64,000 nucleotides of DNA from Sabellastarte sp. h YS-2021 (lineage: Eukaryota > Annelida > Polychaeta > Sabellida > Sabellidae), in assembly GCA_964017235.1 (NCBI GenBank), contig OZ024932.1:82277451-82341450 (forward strand). Reading direction: 5' to 3'. This document shows, one piece after another, positions 45,802 through 57,837 of this stretch. Positions within the stretch are counted from its first letter, which is position 1; every line of letters starts with the position of its first letter. The notes under the pieces are model-generated. The model did no database searches. It was given only the letters and a program-made list of their open reading frames with translations, and was not told where the DNA came from. Made by a program: the position numbers and the translations under genes.

Positions 45802-46604
45802 TAAGGTTTCCAATACCTTTTAATACATTGTAAAGCTCTGAAAGCAAGAATAAAGTAGATATAAGACAAAAACACAAAATCAGCTATTTTATGACTGCAG
45901 TGTGACCCATGGGGGGGGGGGGGGGGGGGGGGGGATTCAGGGGGTAAATCTGACTGGCTATCTCGACTCTTCACATATGGTGTCCCAATACCTCTGAATA
46001 CATTCTAAAGCTGTAAAAGCAAGAATAAAGGAAATATAAGGCAAAAACACAAAATCGGCTATTTTATGACCCAAGTCTGTCCCATAAGGGGGATCAGGGG
46101 TAAATCTGACTGGCTATCTCGACTCTTCACATATGGTTTCCCAATACCTCTGAATACATTCTAAAGCTCTAAAAGCAAGAATAGAGGAGATATAAGGCAA
46201 AAACACCGAATTGGCCATTTTATAGCCCCAGTTTGACCCATAAGGGGGGTCAGGGGGTAAATCTGACCAGTTATCTTGACTCTTCACATATGGTGTCCCA
46301 ATACCCCTTAATACATTCTAAAGCTCTAAAAGTAAGAATAAAGGAGATATAAGGCAAAACCCAAAATCGGCTATTTTATGGCCCCAGTTTGACCCCTAAG
46401 GGGGGTCGGGGGTAAATCTGACTGGCTATCTCGACTCTTCACATATGGTTTCCCAATACCTCTTAATACATTCTAAAGCCTTAAAACAAAAAGCAAGAAT
46501 AAAGGAGATACAAGGCAAAACACAAAATCGGGGATCAGGGAGGAAACCAAATCAGATGCGAAACCAAATAAGTGCCCTTTTCAGGGACGCTTAATTAAAA
46601 AGTA
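45802..46604 (+). repeat. 155-bp array, family H (right part), with G-run and hairpin
   Basis: Five units continuing after element F. A run of 24 G at 45911-45934 sits where other units have GGGGGG, so it is an expansion of a unit-internal G-run. The array ends with a weak hairpin AAGTGCCC (46570-46577) / GGGACGCTT (46584-46592), the same terminal word GGGACGCTTAATTA as at 57623. Confidence 0.85.
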
Positions 46605-46985
46605 TGTTATACTGCATATAATTTGTGATATAAAATCACATAATTACTCAAAAGTTTTACTCAGAAAAAATGTATTTTCAATTAATTCATTGAAGAAACT
46701 GGGAATATTTAGTACATTTATTAATATTTTATTGATTAAATGTCAGTATTGTTTTGTTTACTTTTAGAAAGAAGTGTTCGGTGGGTTTGACCAATCAGAT
46801 ACACTGTTACTATAGTGATTATGATTATTGGGTATGCTAAAATCCGAAAAAGAATTTTTTTAAGGTACAAAAATGCCAGCAAACAATTTTTTAAAAATGT
46901 GGATCATAAAGGAATATTAATAACATTAAATATTAGACATTTGTAAATAGCTACCGACATTTGTAAATAGCTAGAACGTAGCTAG
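46605..46985. other. Unassigned
   Basis: AT-rich; a short duplication GACATTTGTAAATAGCTA occurs twice near 46936-46972, just before the LINE. Confidence 0.4.
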
Positions 46986-49900
46986 AACTTCAATTATGAA
47001 AATATACAAGATGGAGGTGGTGATATTTCTCTAAACCCAGATCCTATCTCATTCGGCGTTGTCAACTGTCGATCAGTCAGAAACAAGGGACCCAGTATTT
47101 CAGACATGATGTCTACTGACTCTTTCAGTATATTGGCCATGACTGAGACTCACATCCGTCCATCTGACAATGACAGTTTCCTCCGCTCAATCACTCCTGC
47201 TCGTTTTACATTGTGTCATAGACCCCGCCCTCACGGCTTTGGTGGTGGGGTTGGCTTTTTTGTCATTGAAAATATCAAATTCAAAATTCTTGATAGTCCT
47301 ACATATACAACTTTCGAAAACTTAGTTATTGACATTGGCTCATCTACTAGTCATTTTATGATAGCATGTGTTTACCGACCTCCAGGCTCATGTTCAGATG
47401 AATTTTTGGACCAATTTCTTAACCTTTTTGAGTATCTCTCCTCTGTAAGTTCCTCATTTCTTATTTGTGGGGACTTCAACATTCATGTTGACACAAGTTC
47501 CAGTGACAGCACCAAATTTTTGAATTGTCTTGACTCATGCAATATTGCACAGCATGTGCACTCACCTACTCATCTACATGGTCACATCCTCGACCTTGTT
47601 CTTGCACCCACTGAGCCGAAGATTGTTTCCAACGTACGAGTCGGTGGATTCTTTTCTGATCACACCGTTGTTCATGGTCAGCTTGATTTTGCCAGTCCCA
47701 CTGCACCCAAACCAAACACAATTACCTTTCGAAGGTATCATGAGATAAACATGCAGAGTTTGATGTGTGATCTCGAAAAGTGTTCATTTGTTGCAAGTCC
47801 TGGCAGTACCGTTAGCGCACTTCATGACCAATACACAAGGGATCTGAGTAACTTGCTCGATAAACACGCTCCTCTGGTCACTCGTACCTTCACCAAAGGG
47901 GCTGCAGGTTGGCTATCTGACACGTACTTGCAGGCCAAAGCAGTCAGGCGTCAATTTGAACGGTTCTGGCGGAAAGACAAGTCTCCACAAAATAGGGCTA
48001 GACTCCGTAAACAAATTGCTAGGTGCAACGCCATAATTACTATGGATAAGACCAACTATTTCAGGAACCTCATTAGTGACAATGCTCACGATTCTAAGAA
48101 ACTGTGGCAGATTCTACGCTCAGTCCTGCACTCTGTTCCTGAGAAGGTACTCCCCTCTCATGCCTCTCAGATATGCCTTGCCAATCGTTTTGTCACTTTT
48201 TTCTCTGATAAAATCAGAAAAACCAGGGACTCCTTTACTAACACTGACTTCCTCACTCTTCCTGCTCCTTCAGATGTACCCAAATTTGACCTTTTTAAAG
48301 CAGTTTCTGAGGATGAAGTACGGAAAGTAATTACCAAGTCACCAACCAAATCTTGCCTCCTTGATCCATGGCCTACTTTCCTAGTTAAAGAATGTTTGGA
48401 TATTCTCCTCCCCTCAGTCACTAAACTTGTCAACTGTTCTCTAACTGAAGGTGCTGTCCCGGGTGGTTTAAAAAAGGCTATTGTCTCTCCTCTGATTAAA
48501 AAGTCTTCACTACCACCGGATGAATTAAAAAACTACCGACCTGTCTCTGGCTTGAGTTTCATCTCCAAACTTGTTGAGCATGTAGTGGTTTCTCAGTTAA
48601 ATGACCATGTTGCCTCTTACGGACTTGAAAATGTCAGTCAATCAGCCTATAAGCAAGGTCACTCGACCGAAACTGCACTACTGTCTATTAAAAATGAAAT
48701 TCACCTTGCTCTTGCTAGAGGTGAAGCTACTGCTGTTGTTCTCTTGGACCAATCAGCAGCATTTGACACCATTGATCATGGTACGCTTATTGAGTGTTTG
48801 AGTTCTTGGTTTGGTGTTGGAGGCGTGGTTCTGAACTGGTTCAAGTCGTACCTCTGTGACCGCTATCAGTGCATCAAGATTGGTTCTGTTTTATCCGATG
48901 CTAAAAGGCTATTGTATGGTGTGCCCCAGGGCTCTGTCCTGGGGCCGATCTTGTTCTCATTATACACTACCCCCCTCAGTAAAGTTATTCAAAATCATCC
49001 TGGCATATGTTTCCACTTTTATGCGGACGACACACAGTTATATGTTCATCTCACACATAACCATGCCACTCAGGCCTTTGATAGACTGAAAAACTGCTTG
49101 GATGATGTCAGAAAGTGGCTTTCTGCAAATAAGCTTAAACTAAATCCAGACAAGACAGAATTTATTCTGTTTGGCTCAAGAAATGTCCGCACAAAACTCA
49201 GCAAATTTTTCCCAGTTAATATACTTGGTAACCTCCTTTCACCTGTTGATGCAATTAAGAACTTAGGTGTCTGGTTTGACTCTGATTTTTCCTTCTCTTG
49301 CCATGTCAGGAATATCTGTAAGGCTAGTTTTGTTCATATCAGGGATTTAAAGCAACTCAGAGGATATATAACACGTGAAGCTGCTCTTTTGGCTGCAAAT
49401 GCCTTGGTGGGAAGTCGTCTTGACTACTGTAATTCCTTGTTCAGAGGTCTCTCTGCTCTAGACATTCGGAGGCTCCAATGTGTTCAAAACAGTCTTGCAA
49501 GAATTGTGGCTAATACTACCAAGTACTCACATATCACTCCTGTAAGAAAGAGTCTTCATTGGCTGCCTGTCTTGCATCGCTCGGTCTTCAAGACAGCCCT
49601 GTTGGTGTACAAGTTTCTACATAGTGGCCATCCGAAATACTTTGAACCTTTCCTTAAACCCAGACATGGTGTGTATAGAACACGTAGAAGTCAATCTGAT
49701 GGTGTGCTGCTTGAGGTCCCACATTGTGCTTCAATATATAAGTTTAAAAAGCATTTTGGCCTTAGCTTTGCATATGATGCCCCAAGGATTTGGAATGATC
49801 TCCCTGATGATGTACGCTCAGCTAAATCTCTCTCCTCATTCAGAAAAAAGTTGAAAACTTACCTCTTTGAAAAAGCTTACCCACCCTAGATTATCCCTAG

Positions 49901-50047
49901 TTTTTCATCTTGTCTCTCCGTGGTGTCGACCCCTGCAATGTCCCTGATTTAACGATTACGATCTCTGATTTTGGCTTTCTGCGTCTTAGAGTCTATCATT
50001 AGATAGAGATTAAGCGCTATAAAAGTACTATTAGAATTAGAACTAGA
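46986..50047 (+). mobile_element. CR1/L2-like LINE, near full-length ORF2
   Basis: Spans the endonuclease-RT frame and a 3' UTR of about 150 bp ending TAAGCGCTATAAAAGTAC then a short ATTAGA-type repeat tail, typical of CR1/L2-clade elements. No poly(A). The 5' side begins at an in-frame TAG (46983-46985) with no upstream ORF1, so the copy is 5'-truncated. Confidence 0.85.
47106..49889 (+). CDS. LINE endonuclease-reverse transcriptase
   Basis: 927 codons from the first ATG; the frame is open 40 codons further upstream and includes NCRSVRNK, an endonuclease motif, so the real product started earlier. APE-type endonuclease: TETHI, VYRPPG, GDFN (residues 122-125), SDH (184-186). RT: LSFISKLVE, SAYKQGHSTETAL, LLDQSAAFDTIDH (about 546-558), GVPQGSVLGPILFSLY and the catalytic YADD (639-642). 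The C-terminus carries the usual RLDYCNSL, LHWLPV and RIWNDLP elements of CR1-like ORF2. Q replaces the usual L in LLDLSAAFD; all catalytic acids are present and no stop or frameshift interrupts it. Confidence 0.9.
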   Translation: MMSTDSFSILAMTETHIRPSDNDSFLRSITPARFTLCHRPRPHGFGGGVGFFVIENIKFKILDSPTYTTFENLVIDIGSSTSHFMIACVYRPPGSCSDEFLDQFLNLFEYLSSVSSSFLICGDFNIHVDTSSSDSTKFLNCLDSCNIAQHVHSPTHLHGHILDLVLAPTEPKIVSNVRVGGFFSDHTVVHGQLDFASPTAPKPNTITFRRYHEINMQSLMCDLEKCSFVASPGSTVSALHDQYTRDLSNLLDKHAPLVTRTFTKGAAGWLSDTYLQAKAVRRQFERFWRKDKSPQNRARLRKQIARCNAIITMDKTNYFRNLISDNAHDSKKLWQILRSVLHSVPEKVLPSHASQICLANRFVTFFSDKIRKTRDSFTNTDFLTLPAPSDVPKFDLFKAVSEDEVRKVITKSPTKSCLLDPWPTFLVKECLDILLPSVTKLVNCSLTEGAVPGGLKKAIVSPLIKKSSLPPDELKNYRPVSGLSFISKLVEHVVVSQLNDHVASYGLENVSQSAYKQGHSTETALLSIKNEIHLALARGEATAVVLLDQSAAFDTIDHGTLIECLSSWFGVGGVVLNWFKSYLCDRYQCIKIGSVLSDAKRLLYGVPQGSVLGPILFSLYTTPLSKVIQNHPGICFHFYADDTQLYVHLTHNHATQAFDRLKNCLDDVRKWLSANKLKLNPDKTEFILFGSRNVRTKLSKFFPVNILGNLLSPVDAIKNLGVWFDSDFSFSCHVRNICKASFVHIRDLKQLRGYITREAALLAANALVGSRLDYCNSLFRGLSALDIRRLQCVQNSLARIVANTTKYSHITPVRKSLHWLPVLHRSVFKTALLVYKFLHSGHPKYFEPFLKPRHGVYRTRRSQSDGVLLEVPHCASIYKFKKHFGLSFAYDAPRIWNDLPDDVRSAKSLSSFRKKLKTYLFEKAYPP

Positions 50048-50544
50048 GGATCGCTTGCAAAAAAAAAGATAATGTTTTTGCATAGCAAAAACAAAGCATC
50101 CCGAAAAGGATATAAAGGTGAGTGCTAAAGTATTAAGAAAATGCTTCGTTTCTAGCCTTATACTGTTGTGGCAACCAAAGTCAGCGCAGTCTGCTCTATC
50201 TAGCACGGTTTTCAAGATATAAGCATTTTTGTGTTTTGCAAAAAAGTAAAAAAATTAAAAATGTCCGCTATATTTGGCGAGACAAAAATATTTTGAAAAT
50301 TGGCATGGCTACTCTGCAGAGATACCCAGCAGGTCCAAAATTTTGTTGAGTTTGCTCCATATAGCACGGTTTTCGAGACATAAGCATTTTTGTGTTTTGC
50401 AAAAACTTTGAAAATTCAAAATGGCCACCATTTTTGGGGAGACAAAAATTTTTGTCAAGACCACTGCCGCGGTGTGTATCTCCCGCCGAGCATTAAAGCA
50501 GAAGAAATAGCTTTTCCGAGATATTCACAATTTTTCATTTTCGT
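50048..50544 (+). repeat. 169-bp family S fragment
   Basis: From about 50185, two units with ATCTAGCACGGTTTTCAAGA, ATAAGCATTTTTGTGTTTTG and GGCATGGCTACTCTGCAGAG. The first 130 bp after the LINE is unassigned. Confidence 0.65.
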
Positions 50545-52249
50545 GTGTGAAAGCTCTTCCAAAAGTAGGTGAATGAGTTATTTGAGAAAAATTGGCTATC
50601 TGCAATACTATTAAGAGATAATTCACATTTACTCATTTTCAGTAGGTGAATAATTATCTGCGGGTCTGAAACTTCACCAAGTGAAAGCTCTCCCAAAAGT
50701 AGGTGAATGAGTTATTTGAGAAAACTTGGCTATCTGCAATACTTTTAGAGATAATTCGCATTTACTCATTTTGAGTAGGTGAGTAATTAGCTATGGGTCT
50801 GAAACTTCACCAAGTGAAAGCTCTCCCAAAAGTAGGTGAATGATTAATTTGAGAAAAATTGGCTATCTGCAATACTTTTAGAGATAATTCGCATTTACTC
50901 ATTTTGAGTAGGTGAGTAATTAGCTATGGGTCTGAAACTTCACCAAGTGAAAGCTCTCCCAAAAGTAGGTGACTGAGTTATTTGAGAAAAATTGGCTATC
51001 TGCAATACTTTTAGAGATAATTCGCATTTACTCATTTTGAGTAGGTGAGTAATTAGCTATGGGTCTGAAACTTCACCAAGTGAAAGCTCTCCCAAAAGTA
51101 GGTTAATGATTAATTTGAGAAAAATTGGCTATCTGCAATACTTTTAGAGATAATTCGCATTTACTCATTTTGAGTAGGTGAGTAATTAGCTATGGGTCTG
51201 AAACTTCACAGAGTGAAAGCTCTCCCAAAAGTAGGTGAATGAGTTATTTGAGAAAAATTGGCTATCTGCAATACTTTTAGAGATAATTCACATTTACTCA
51301 TTTTCAGTAGGTGAGTAATTAGCTATGGGTCTGAAACTTCACCAAGTGAAAGCTCTCCCAAAAGTAGGTGAATGAGTTATTTGAGAAAAATTGGCTATCT
51401 GCAATACTTTTACAGATAATTCGCATTTACTCATTTTGAGTAGGTGAGTAATTAGCTATGGGTCTGAAACTTCACCAAGTGAAAGCTCTCCCAAAAGTAG
51501 GTGAATGAGTTATTTGATAAAAATTGGTTATCTGCAATACTTTTAGAGATAATTCGCATTTACTCATTTTGAGTAGGTGAGTAATTAGCTATGGGTCTGA
51601 AACTTCACCAAGTGAAAGCTCTCCCAAAAGTAGGTGAATGAGTTATTTGAGAAAAATTGCCTATCTGCAATACTTTTAGAGATAATTCGCATTTACTCAT
51701 TTTGAGTAGGTGAGTAATTAGCTATGGATCTGAAACTTCACCGAGTGAAAGCTCTCCCAAAAGTAGGTGAATGAGTTATTTGAGAAAAATTGGCTATCTG
51801 CAATACTTTTAGAGATAATTCACATTTACTCATTTTCAGTAGGTGAGTAATTAGCTATGGGTCTGAAACTTCACCAAGTGAAAGCTCTCCCAAAAGTAGG
51901 TGAATGAGTTATTTGAGAAAAATTGGCTATCTGCAATACTTTTAGAGATAATTCGAATTTACTCATTTTGAGTAGGTGAGTAATTAGCTATGGGTCTGAA
52001 ACTTCACCGAGTGAAAGCTCTCCCAAAAGTAGGTGAATGATTTATTTGAGAAAAATTGGCTATCCGCAATACTTTTAGAGATAATTCACATTTACTCATT
52101 TTGAGTAGGTGAGTAATTAGCTATGGGTCTGAAACTTCACCATGTGAAAGCTCTCCCACAAGTAGATGAATGAGTTATTTGATAAAAATTGGGTATCCGC
52201 AATACTTTTACAGATAATTAGCATTTACTCATTTTGAGTAGGTAAATAA
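50545..52249 (+). repeat. 133-bp satellite, family A (copy 2, left part)
   Basis: About thirteen units exactly 133 bp apart where checked (AAGCTCTCCC at 50818, 50951, 51084), more uniform than the array at 16563-20741. Interrupted at 52250 by element P copy 2. Confidence 0.93.
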
Positions 52250-55200
52250 CTAGATTGGGCCAACTCGGCGCCAACATATCCCCAGACAGGTCATCACTCA
52301 CGCCACAGGTTTTGATCGGAAATTTTTTAAAACATAATTACCCATTATTATATGAACTTCAGCACATCAATCTACTCTGTTTATATCTCCCCAAGGAAGA
52401 TGGTGTATCCCCAGACGCCGAATACATAACTCAAATTATATTTTCAATCTTCCTGCAATGATAACTCTAAACCTATTTTCAAAGTATTTAAATGATTGAT
52501 GATTGAATGTCCATTCTAAAACTAGATTGGGCCAACTCGGCGCCAACATATCCCCAGACAGGTCATCACTCACGCCACAGGTTTTGATCGGGAATTTTTT
52601 AAAACATAATTACCCATTATTATATGAACTTCAGCACATCAATCTACTCTGTTTATATCTTCCCAAGGAAGATGGTGTATCCCCAGACACCGAATACATA
52701 ACTCAAATTATATTTTCAATCTTCCTGCAATGATAACTCTAAACCTATTTTCAAAGTATTTAAATGATTGATGATTGAATGTCCATTCTAAAATAATAAT
52801 CCCAAAAGAGCATATCTGTTTCTATATTTGTTGACAAATAAAATATTATTTTAACTCAACTCATCATACTTTTCAATCTTCCTTCAAAGTATTTAAATGA
52901 TTGATGATTCAATGTCCATTCTAAAATTCATAATCCCAAAAGCGCATATCTGTTTCTATATTTGTTCACAAATAAAATATTATTTAAAAAAAAATTATTT
53001 ATATTATTATTTTATTATATTATTTTTAGAATTTGCAAATTGTTTTCAGTTATTCATTTCCTCTATACCTATATATGTGGTCCATATATATGCAACCTAA
53101 ATATGTGACACAATCTCAGTTCTGACTCCCCTTTGTGTTATATGTAATGAAGCCCACTACCTCCCACCCCCACCCCTCTCCCCTTCTCCACACCTCTCTC
53201 ACTATTACACAAGATCTGCAACCCCATTGAGTTCTTTGTTTCTCATCTGATATCATTAAATACCTTTGTTTATTTAGTGTCACTCAATATAGCTGGAGGT
53301 CCCAGAGGTGGGGATAAATGGTAAACAAACAATCTATATAAAAGGGGTACTCAAATACAAAAAGAATTGAGAATTTTAAGTATGTGATTATCAACTGAAA
53401 TTAGTTCATAACTGTAGGAGCTGTGTCAAAATTAACTGAGGCAAGTTGAATAAAACTGGGCTAGTTGAGGGTTAAAAATCCCCTAGTTTTACTACATAAG
53501 GATATAATTTCATTAATATTGGGACTTAAAGCTCACTTAAAGTGTCCATTTTGTCTACTTGAATATGTTTAACCAGTTTCATTTTAAAAAGTTAAAAACT
53601 CAGCAAGCAGAGGTATAACACACAAAAATAAGTTCTTAAAAGACTAAGATAGCCATAACATTATTAATAATCAAAATTTAAATAGACAGGCATTTCCTTT
53701 GAAAAATTCAAAGATTTCAGCTCTATAACCCACATAGTTTGACAGTTACTGGGCTTTAAAGTGGCATAATGTCCATAAATTGGGTTTCTGTGGGCATTTT
53801 ACAATTGTTAAAGAGACCTTAGCAATTAAACTACAGATCTGAAACTTTTTGGGGGACATACATAACAAACAAAAATTATATATAATACAGTTTAAGACTT
53901 GTCACACTAAGCATTTCCAAATAACAGGGCAAAATACGGAAAAAATGTCAAAAAAGGCACTTGGGCGAGTGTCTATGGCCCTCATACACAGGTTAAATGT
54001 CTACTAAAAACCTTGATTTTCGGCACATGTAAAAAGGACATAATAATGTATTCCCAGATGGGATTTCAGCTCCATCAATCACATAGTTTAACAGTCACAG
54101 GGCTTAAAGGTGGTAAAAAGTCCAAAGTCGATGTGGCTTTCAAATTAAAGCTTCAGACTTAAAATTTGTTACATACTAAGATTACACATAGAATATGTAT
54201 CTAATAAAGTTTGAAACTTCTCAGACTTACCATTTCCAAGTTACAGAGCAAAATATGTGAAAAATGTCTTAAAAGTGTCACTCAGGTGGGTGTTTAAGGT
54301 CCTCATACACAGGTTAAATGTCTACTTGAAGCCTTGATTTTTGGCACATGTAAAAAGAACATAATAATGTATTCCCAGATGAGATTTCAGCTCTATCAGT
54401 CACATAGTTTAACAGTCACAGGCCTTAAAATTGGCTAAAAGTCCAAATACTGGGTCTTTATGGGGCCTTCTAGAGACCTAAATGTGGCCTTTAAATTAAA
54501 GCTTCAGACTTAAAATTTGTCACATACTAAGATTACACATAGAATATACATCTAATACAGTTTGAAACTTCTTAGACTTACCATTTCCAAGTTACAGGGA
54601 AAAATATGTGAAAAATGTCTAAAAATGGTCACTCGGGTGGGGATTTATGGTCTCATACACAGGTTAAATGTCTTCTTAAAGCCTTAATTTTTGGCACATA
54701 TAAAAATAACATACTAATATCTTCCCAGATAGGATTTGAGCTCTATCAGTCACATAGTTTGACAGTCACAGGGCTTAAAAGTAGCAAAAAGTCCAAATAT
54801 TGGGTCTTTGGGAGCCTTTTAGAGACCTCAATTTGACCTTCAAAATTAAAGCTTCAGACTTAAAATCTGTTACATACTAAGATTACACACAGAATATATA
54901 TCTAATACAGTTTGAAACTTGTCAGACTTACCATTTCCAAGTTACAGGGAAAAAGATGTGAAAAATGTCTTATAAGGGTCACTCGGGTGGGTGTTTATGG
55001 TCCTGATACACAGGTTAACTGTCTATTAAAGGCCTAAATGTTGGGGCACATATAAGAAAACACATAGATATATTCCCAGATTATATTTAACTTAGATGAG
55101 AGACATAGTTTGAAAGCTACAGTGCTTGAAAGTGGCAAAAAGTGCATAAATTGGGTCTCTGTGGGCACTTTTGAGACCTTAAGTCGACCCCTTTGGGTAA

Positions 55201-55653
55201 ACCTACAGCCCTAAAATTTTCTACAGACAAGGATTACATATCAAAGTTATACCTAGCGCAGTTTGAGACTCATCAGAATTACCACTTCCAAATTATAGGA
55301 CAAAATATATGAAAAGTATAGCAAAAAATCCCTAAGTGGGGGTATTTATGGGCCTCAAACACAATTTTCTCCTCAACTTAAAGTCGTGATTTTCGGCACA
55401 TGTACTAAGAACATATTAATGTGTTGTCAGGTAAAATTTCAGCCAGCTGAGCATCATAGTTTGTGACCTACAAGGCTCTAAGTGGCCAAAAGTCCAATTT
55501 CTGACCTTAAGGTGGCCATAAGTTCTTTTTTACTGGGAGTTTAAGGTCACCTTAAAATAGGGATCTTCCTTTGGGCACCCTTAACATGTGTACCAAGTTT
55601 GAAAAAAAAATATTAATTTGTTTTTGAGTTATCGCGTCCACAAGGAAATTTCT

Positions 55654-55693
<40 letters not shown>

Positions 55694-55740
55694 GACGGAC
55701 CTGAATCCAATATATCCCCGACTTTCGTCTGGGGATATAA
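52250..55740 (+). mobile_element. Tandem-core hairpin element P, copy 2
   Basis: 3.49 kb, nearly identical to 6662-9920. Differences: the first 272 bp (52250-52521) is present twice; the CGG run has 12 repeats (55655-55690) instead of 4; small deletions near 53310 and 54126. The 3' hairpin is at 55712-55722 / 55727-55738 followed by AA. It splits a family A unit between ...GTAAATAA and TTAGCTATGG; other units read GAGTAATTAGCTATGG, so insertion was clean with no target duplication. Confidence 0.88.
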
Positions 55741-56290
55741 TTAGCTATGGGTCTGAAACTTCACCATGTGAAAGCTCTCCCAAAAGTAGGTGAATGAGTT
55801 ATTTGAGAAAAATTGGCTATCTGCAATACTTTTAGAGATAATTCGCATTTACTCATTTTGAGTAGGTGAGTAATTAGCTATGGGTCTGAAACTTCACCAT
55901 GTGAAAGCTCTTCCAAAAGTAGGTGAATGAGTTATTTGAGAAAAATTGGCTATCTGCAATACTTTTAAGAGATAATTCGCATTTACTCATTTTGAGTAGG
56001 TGAGTAATCATCTACGGGTCTGAAACTTCACCATGTGAAAGCTCTCCCAAAAGTACATGAATGAGTTATTTGATAAAAATTGGGTATCCGCAATAGTTTT
56101 TGAGATAATTAGCATTTACTCATTTTGAGTAGGTGAGTAATTAGCTACGGGTCTGAAACTTCACCAAGTGAAAGCTCTTCCAAAAGTAGGTGAATGAGTT
56201 ATTTGAGAAAAATTGGCCATCTGCAATACTTTCAGAGGTAATTCGCATTTACTCTTTTTGAGTAGGTGAGCAATTAGCTATGGGTCTGAA
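55741..56290 (+). repeat. 133-bp satellite, family A (copy 2, right part)
   Basis: About four units continuing after element P; the final unit breaks off inside GTGAAAGCTCTT. Confidence 0.9.
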
Positions 56291-56299
56291 GTGAAAGCT

Positions 56300-57235
56300 C
56301 TTTGGGATAGCTGCTCTGCAGAGATACCCTGAAGATAAAAAATTTCGTCGAAATCACTCTATGTAGCACGGTTTTCGAAATATTAGCATTTTTGTGTTTT
56401 GCAATTTTTGAGCAAATATTCGAAAATTCAAAATGGCCGCCATTTTTGGCAAGATAAATTTTTTTTGAAAATTGGCATGGCTACTCTGCAGAGATACCCT
56501 GTGGGTCAAAAATTTCGTCGAAATGGCTCTATCTAGCACGGTTTTCGAGATATAAGCATTTTTGTGTTTTGCGAAAAATTCAAAATGGCCGCCATTTTTT
56601 GCGAGAAATTTTTTGTTTGAAAATTGGCATGGCTACTCTGCAGAGATACCCTGCGGGTCAAAAATTTCTTCGAAATCGCTCTATCTAGCACGGTTTGAGA
56701 TATAATCATTTTTATGTTTTGCAATTTTTGCGAAAAATTCGAAAATTCAAAATGGCCGCCATTTTTGGCGAGACAAAATTTTTTTCAAAATTGGGATAAC
56801 TACTCTGCAGAGATACCCTGCGGGTCAAAAATTTCGTCGAAATCGCTCTATCTAGCACGGTTTTCGAGATATAAGCATTTTTGTGTTTTGCAATTTTTGC
56901 GAAAATTTCGAAAATTCAAAATAGCCGCCATTTTTGGCGAGACAAAAATTTTTTGAAAATTGGGAAAAGTACTCCGCAGAGATATCCTGCGGGTCAAAAA
57001 TTTTGTCGAAATTGCTCTATCTAGCACGGTTTTTGAAATATAAGCATTTTTGTGTTTTGCAATTTTTGCGAAAATTTCGAAAATTCAAAATGGCCGCCAT
57101 TTTGGGCAAGACAAAATTTTTTTGAAAATTGGGAAAACTACTCCGCAGAAATACCCTGCGGGTCAAAAATTTCGTCGAAATCGCTCTATCTAGCACGGTT
57201 TTCGAGATATAAGCATTTTTGTGTTTTCCTTATTT
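56300..57235 (+). repeat. 169-bp array, family S
   Basis: About five and a half units; TAGCACGG recurs at 56364, 56534, 56686, 56853, 57022 and 57191. Units contain AAAATGGCCGCCATTTTTGG, itself a near-palindrome, and CTCTGCAGAGATACCCTGCG. Confidence 0.9.
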
Positions 57236-57631
57236 GGAAAATTCGTAATGATTAATTAATCATCAATTACTCGGCCATTTCTTGACCAATCAATGCCAAA
57301 ATCTAATGATTTCCAGATTTTAATAGAATGAATGTATTTGCCAAGTTTCAGGTGAATTGATAAAATTCCTTTCAAGTTATCATCCGGACAAGCTTCCCCA
57401 TCGAAAAAAGACATTTTTGGTCATGTGACCTCTCTGATTGGTTGAAATGTCACTGCAGCATATTCAAAAAAATTCCCCAAGGCTACTGCCTAAACCTGCC
57501 AAATTTGAAAAGAATCCGCCTAACGGTTACAGAGTTATAAGGAAAACAAAATGCGGAGCCGGCGGAGCCGCCGGAGCTGCCGGAGCCTGAAGCTCTCCCA
57601 TACACAAACAAGCGTCCCTTGTGGGACGCTT
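57236..57631 (+). repeat. 3' module of family S element: simple repeat and hairpin
   Basis: Unique 300 bp after the array, then a (CGGAGC)-type stretch (57551-57590) and a terminal hairpin AAGCGTCCC (57610-57618) / GGGACGCTT (57623-57631) followed by AATT. With the preceding array this completes the tandem core - simple repeat - hairpin layout. Confidence 0.75.
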
Positions 57632-57837
57632 AATTAGAATGGAGGACTTCAAGAGGTGTTCATCTCTTCTAAATATTTTACCCATATTTAATATGTTTAT
57701 CCTTGGAAAGGTATTTTTGCAGTAGTTTTTTTTTCAATACATTTGAATCCACACAAAGACAAATAAGAAAAAAAAATATGTCATTTCTGTTGTGCTCACA
57801 TCTTCCGATATCTTACCAATAATGCCAAATAAACAAC
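57632..57837. other. Unassigned spacer before the DIRS element
   Basis: No feature recognised. Confidence 0.35.

Noticed and set aside
50545..52249. Regularly spaced repeats considered as a CRISPR array
   Set aside because: Units are contiguous 133-bp satellite copies without unique spacers, in a eukaryotic genome.
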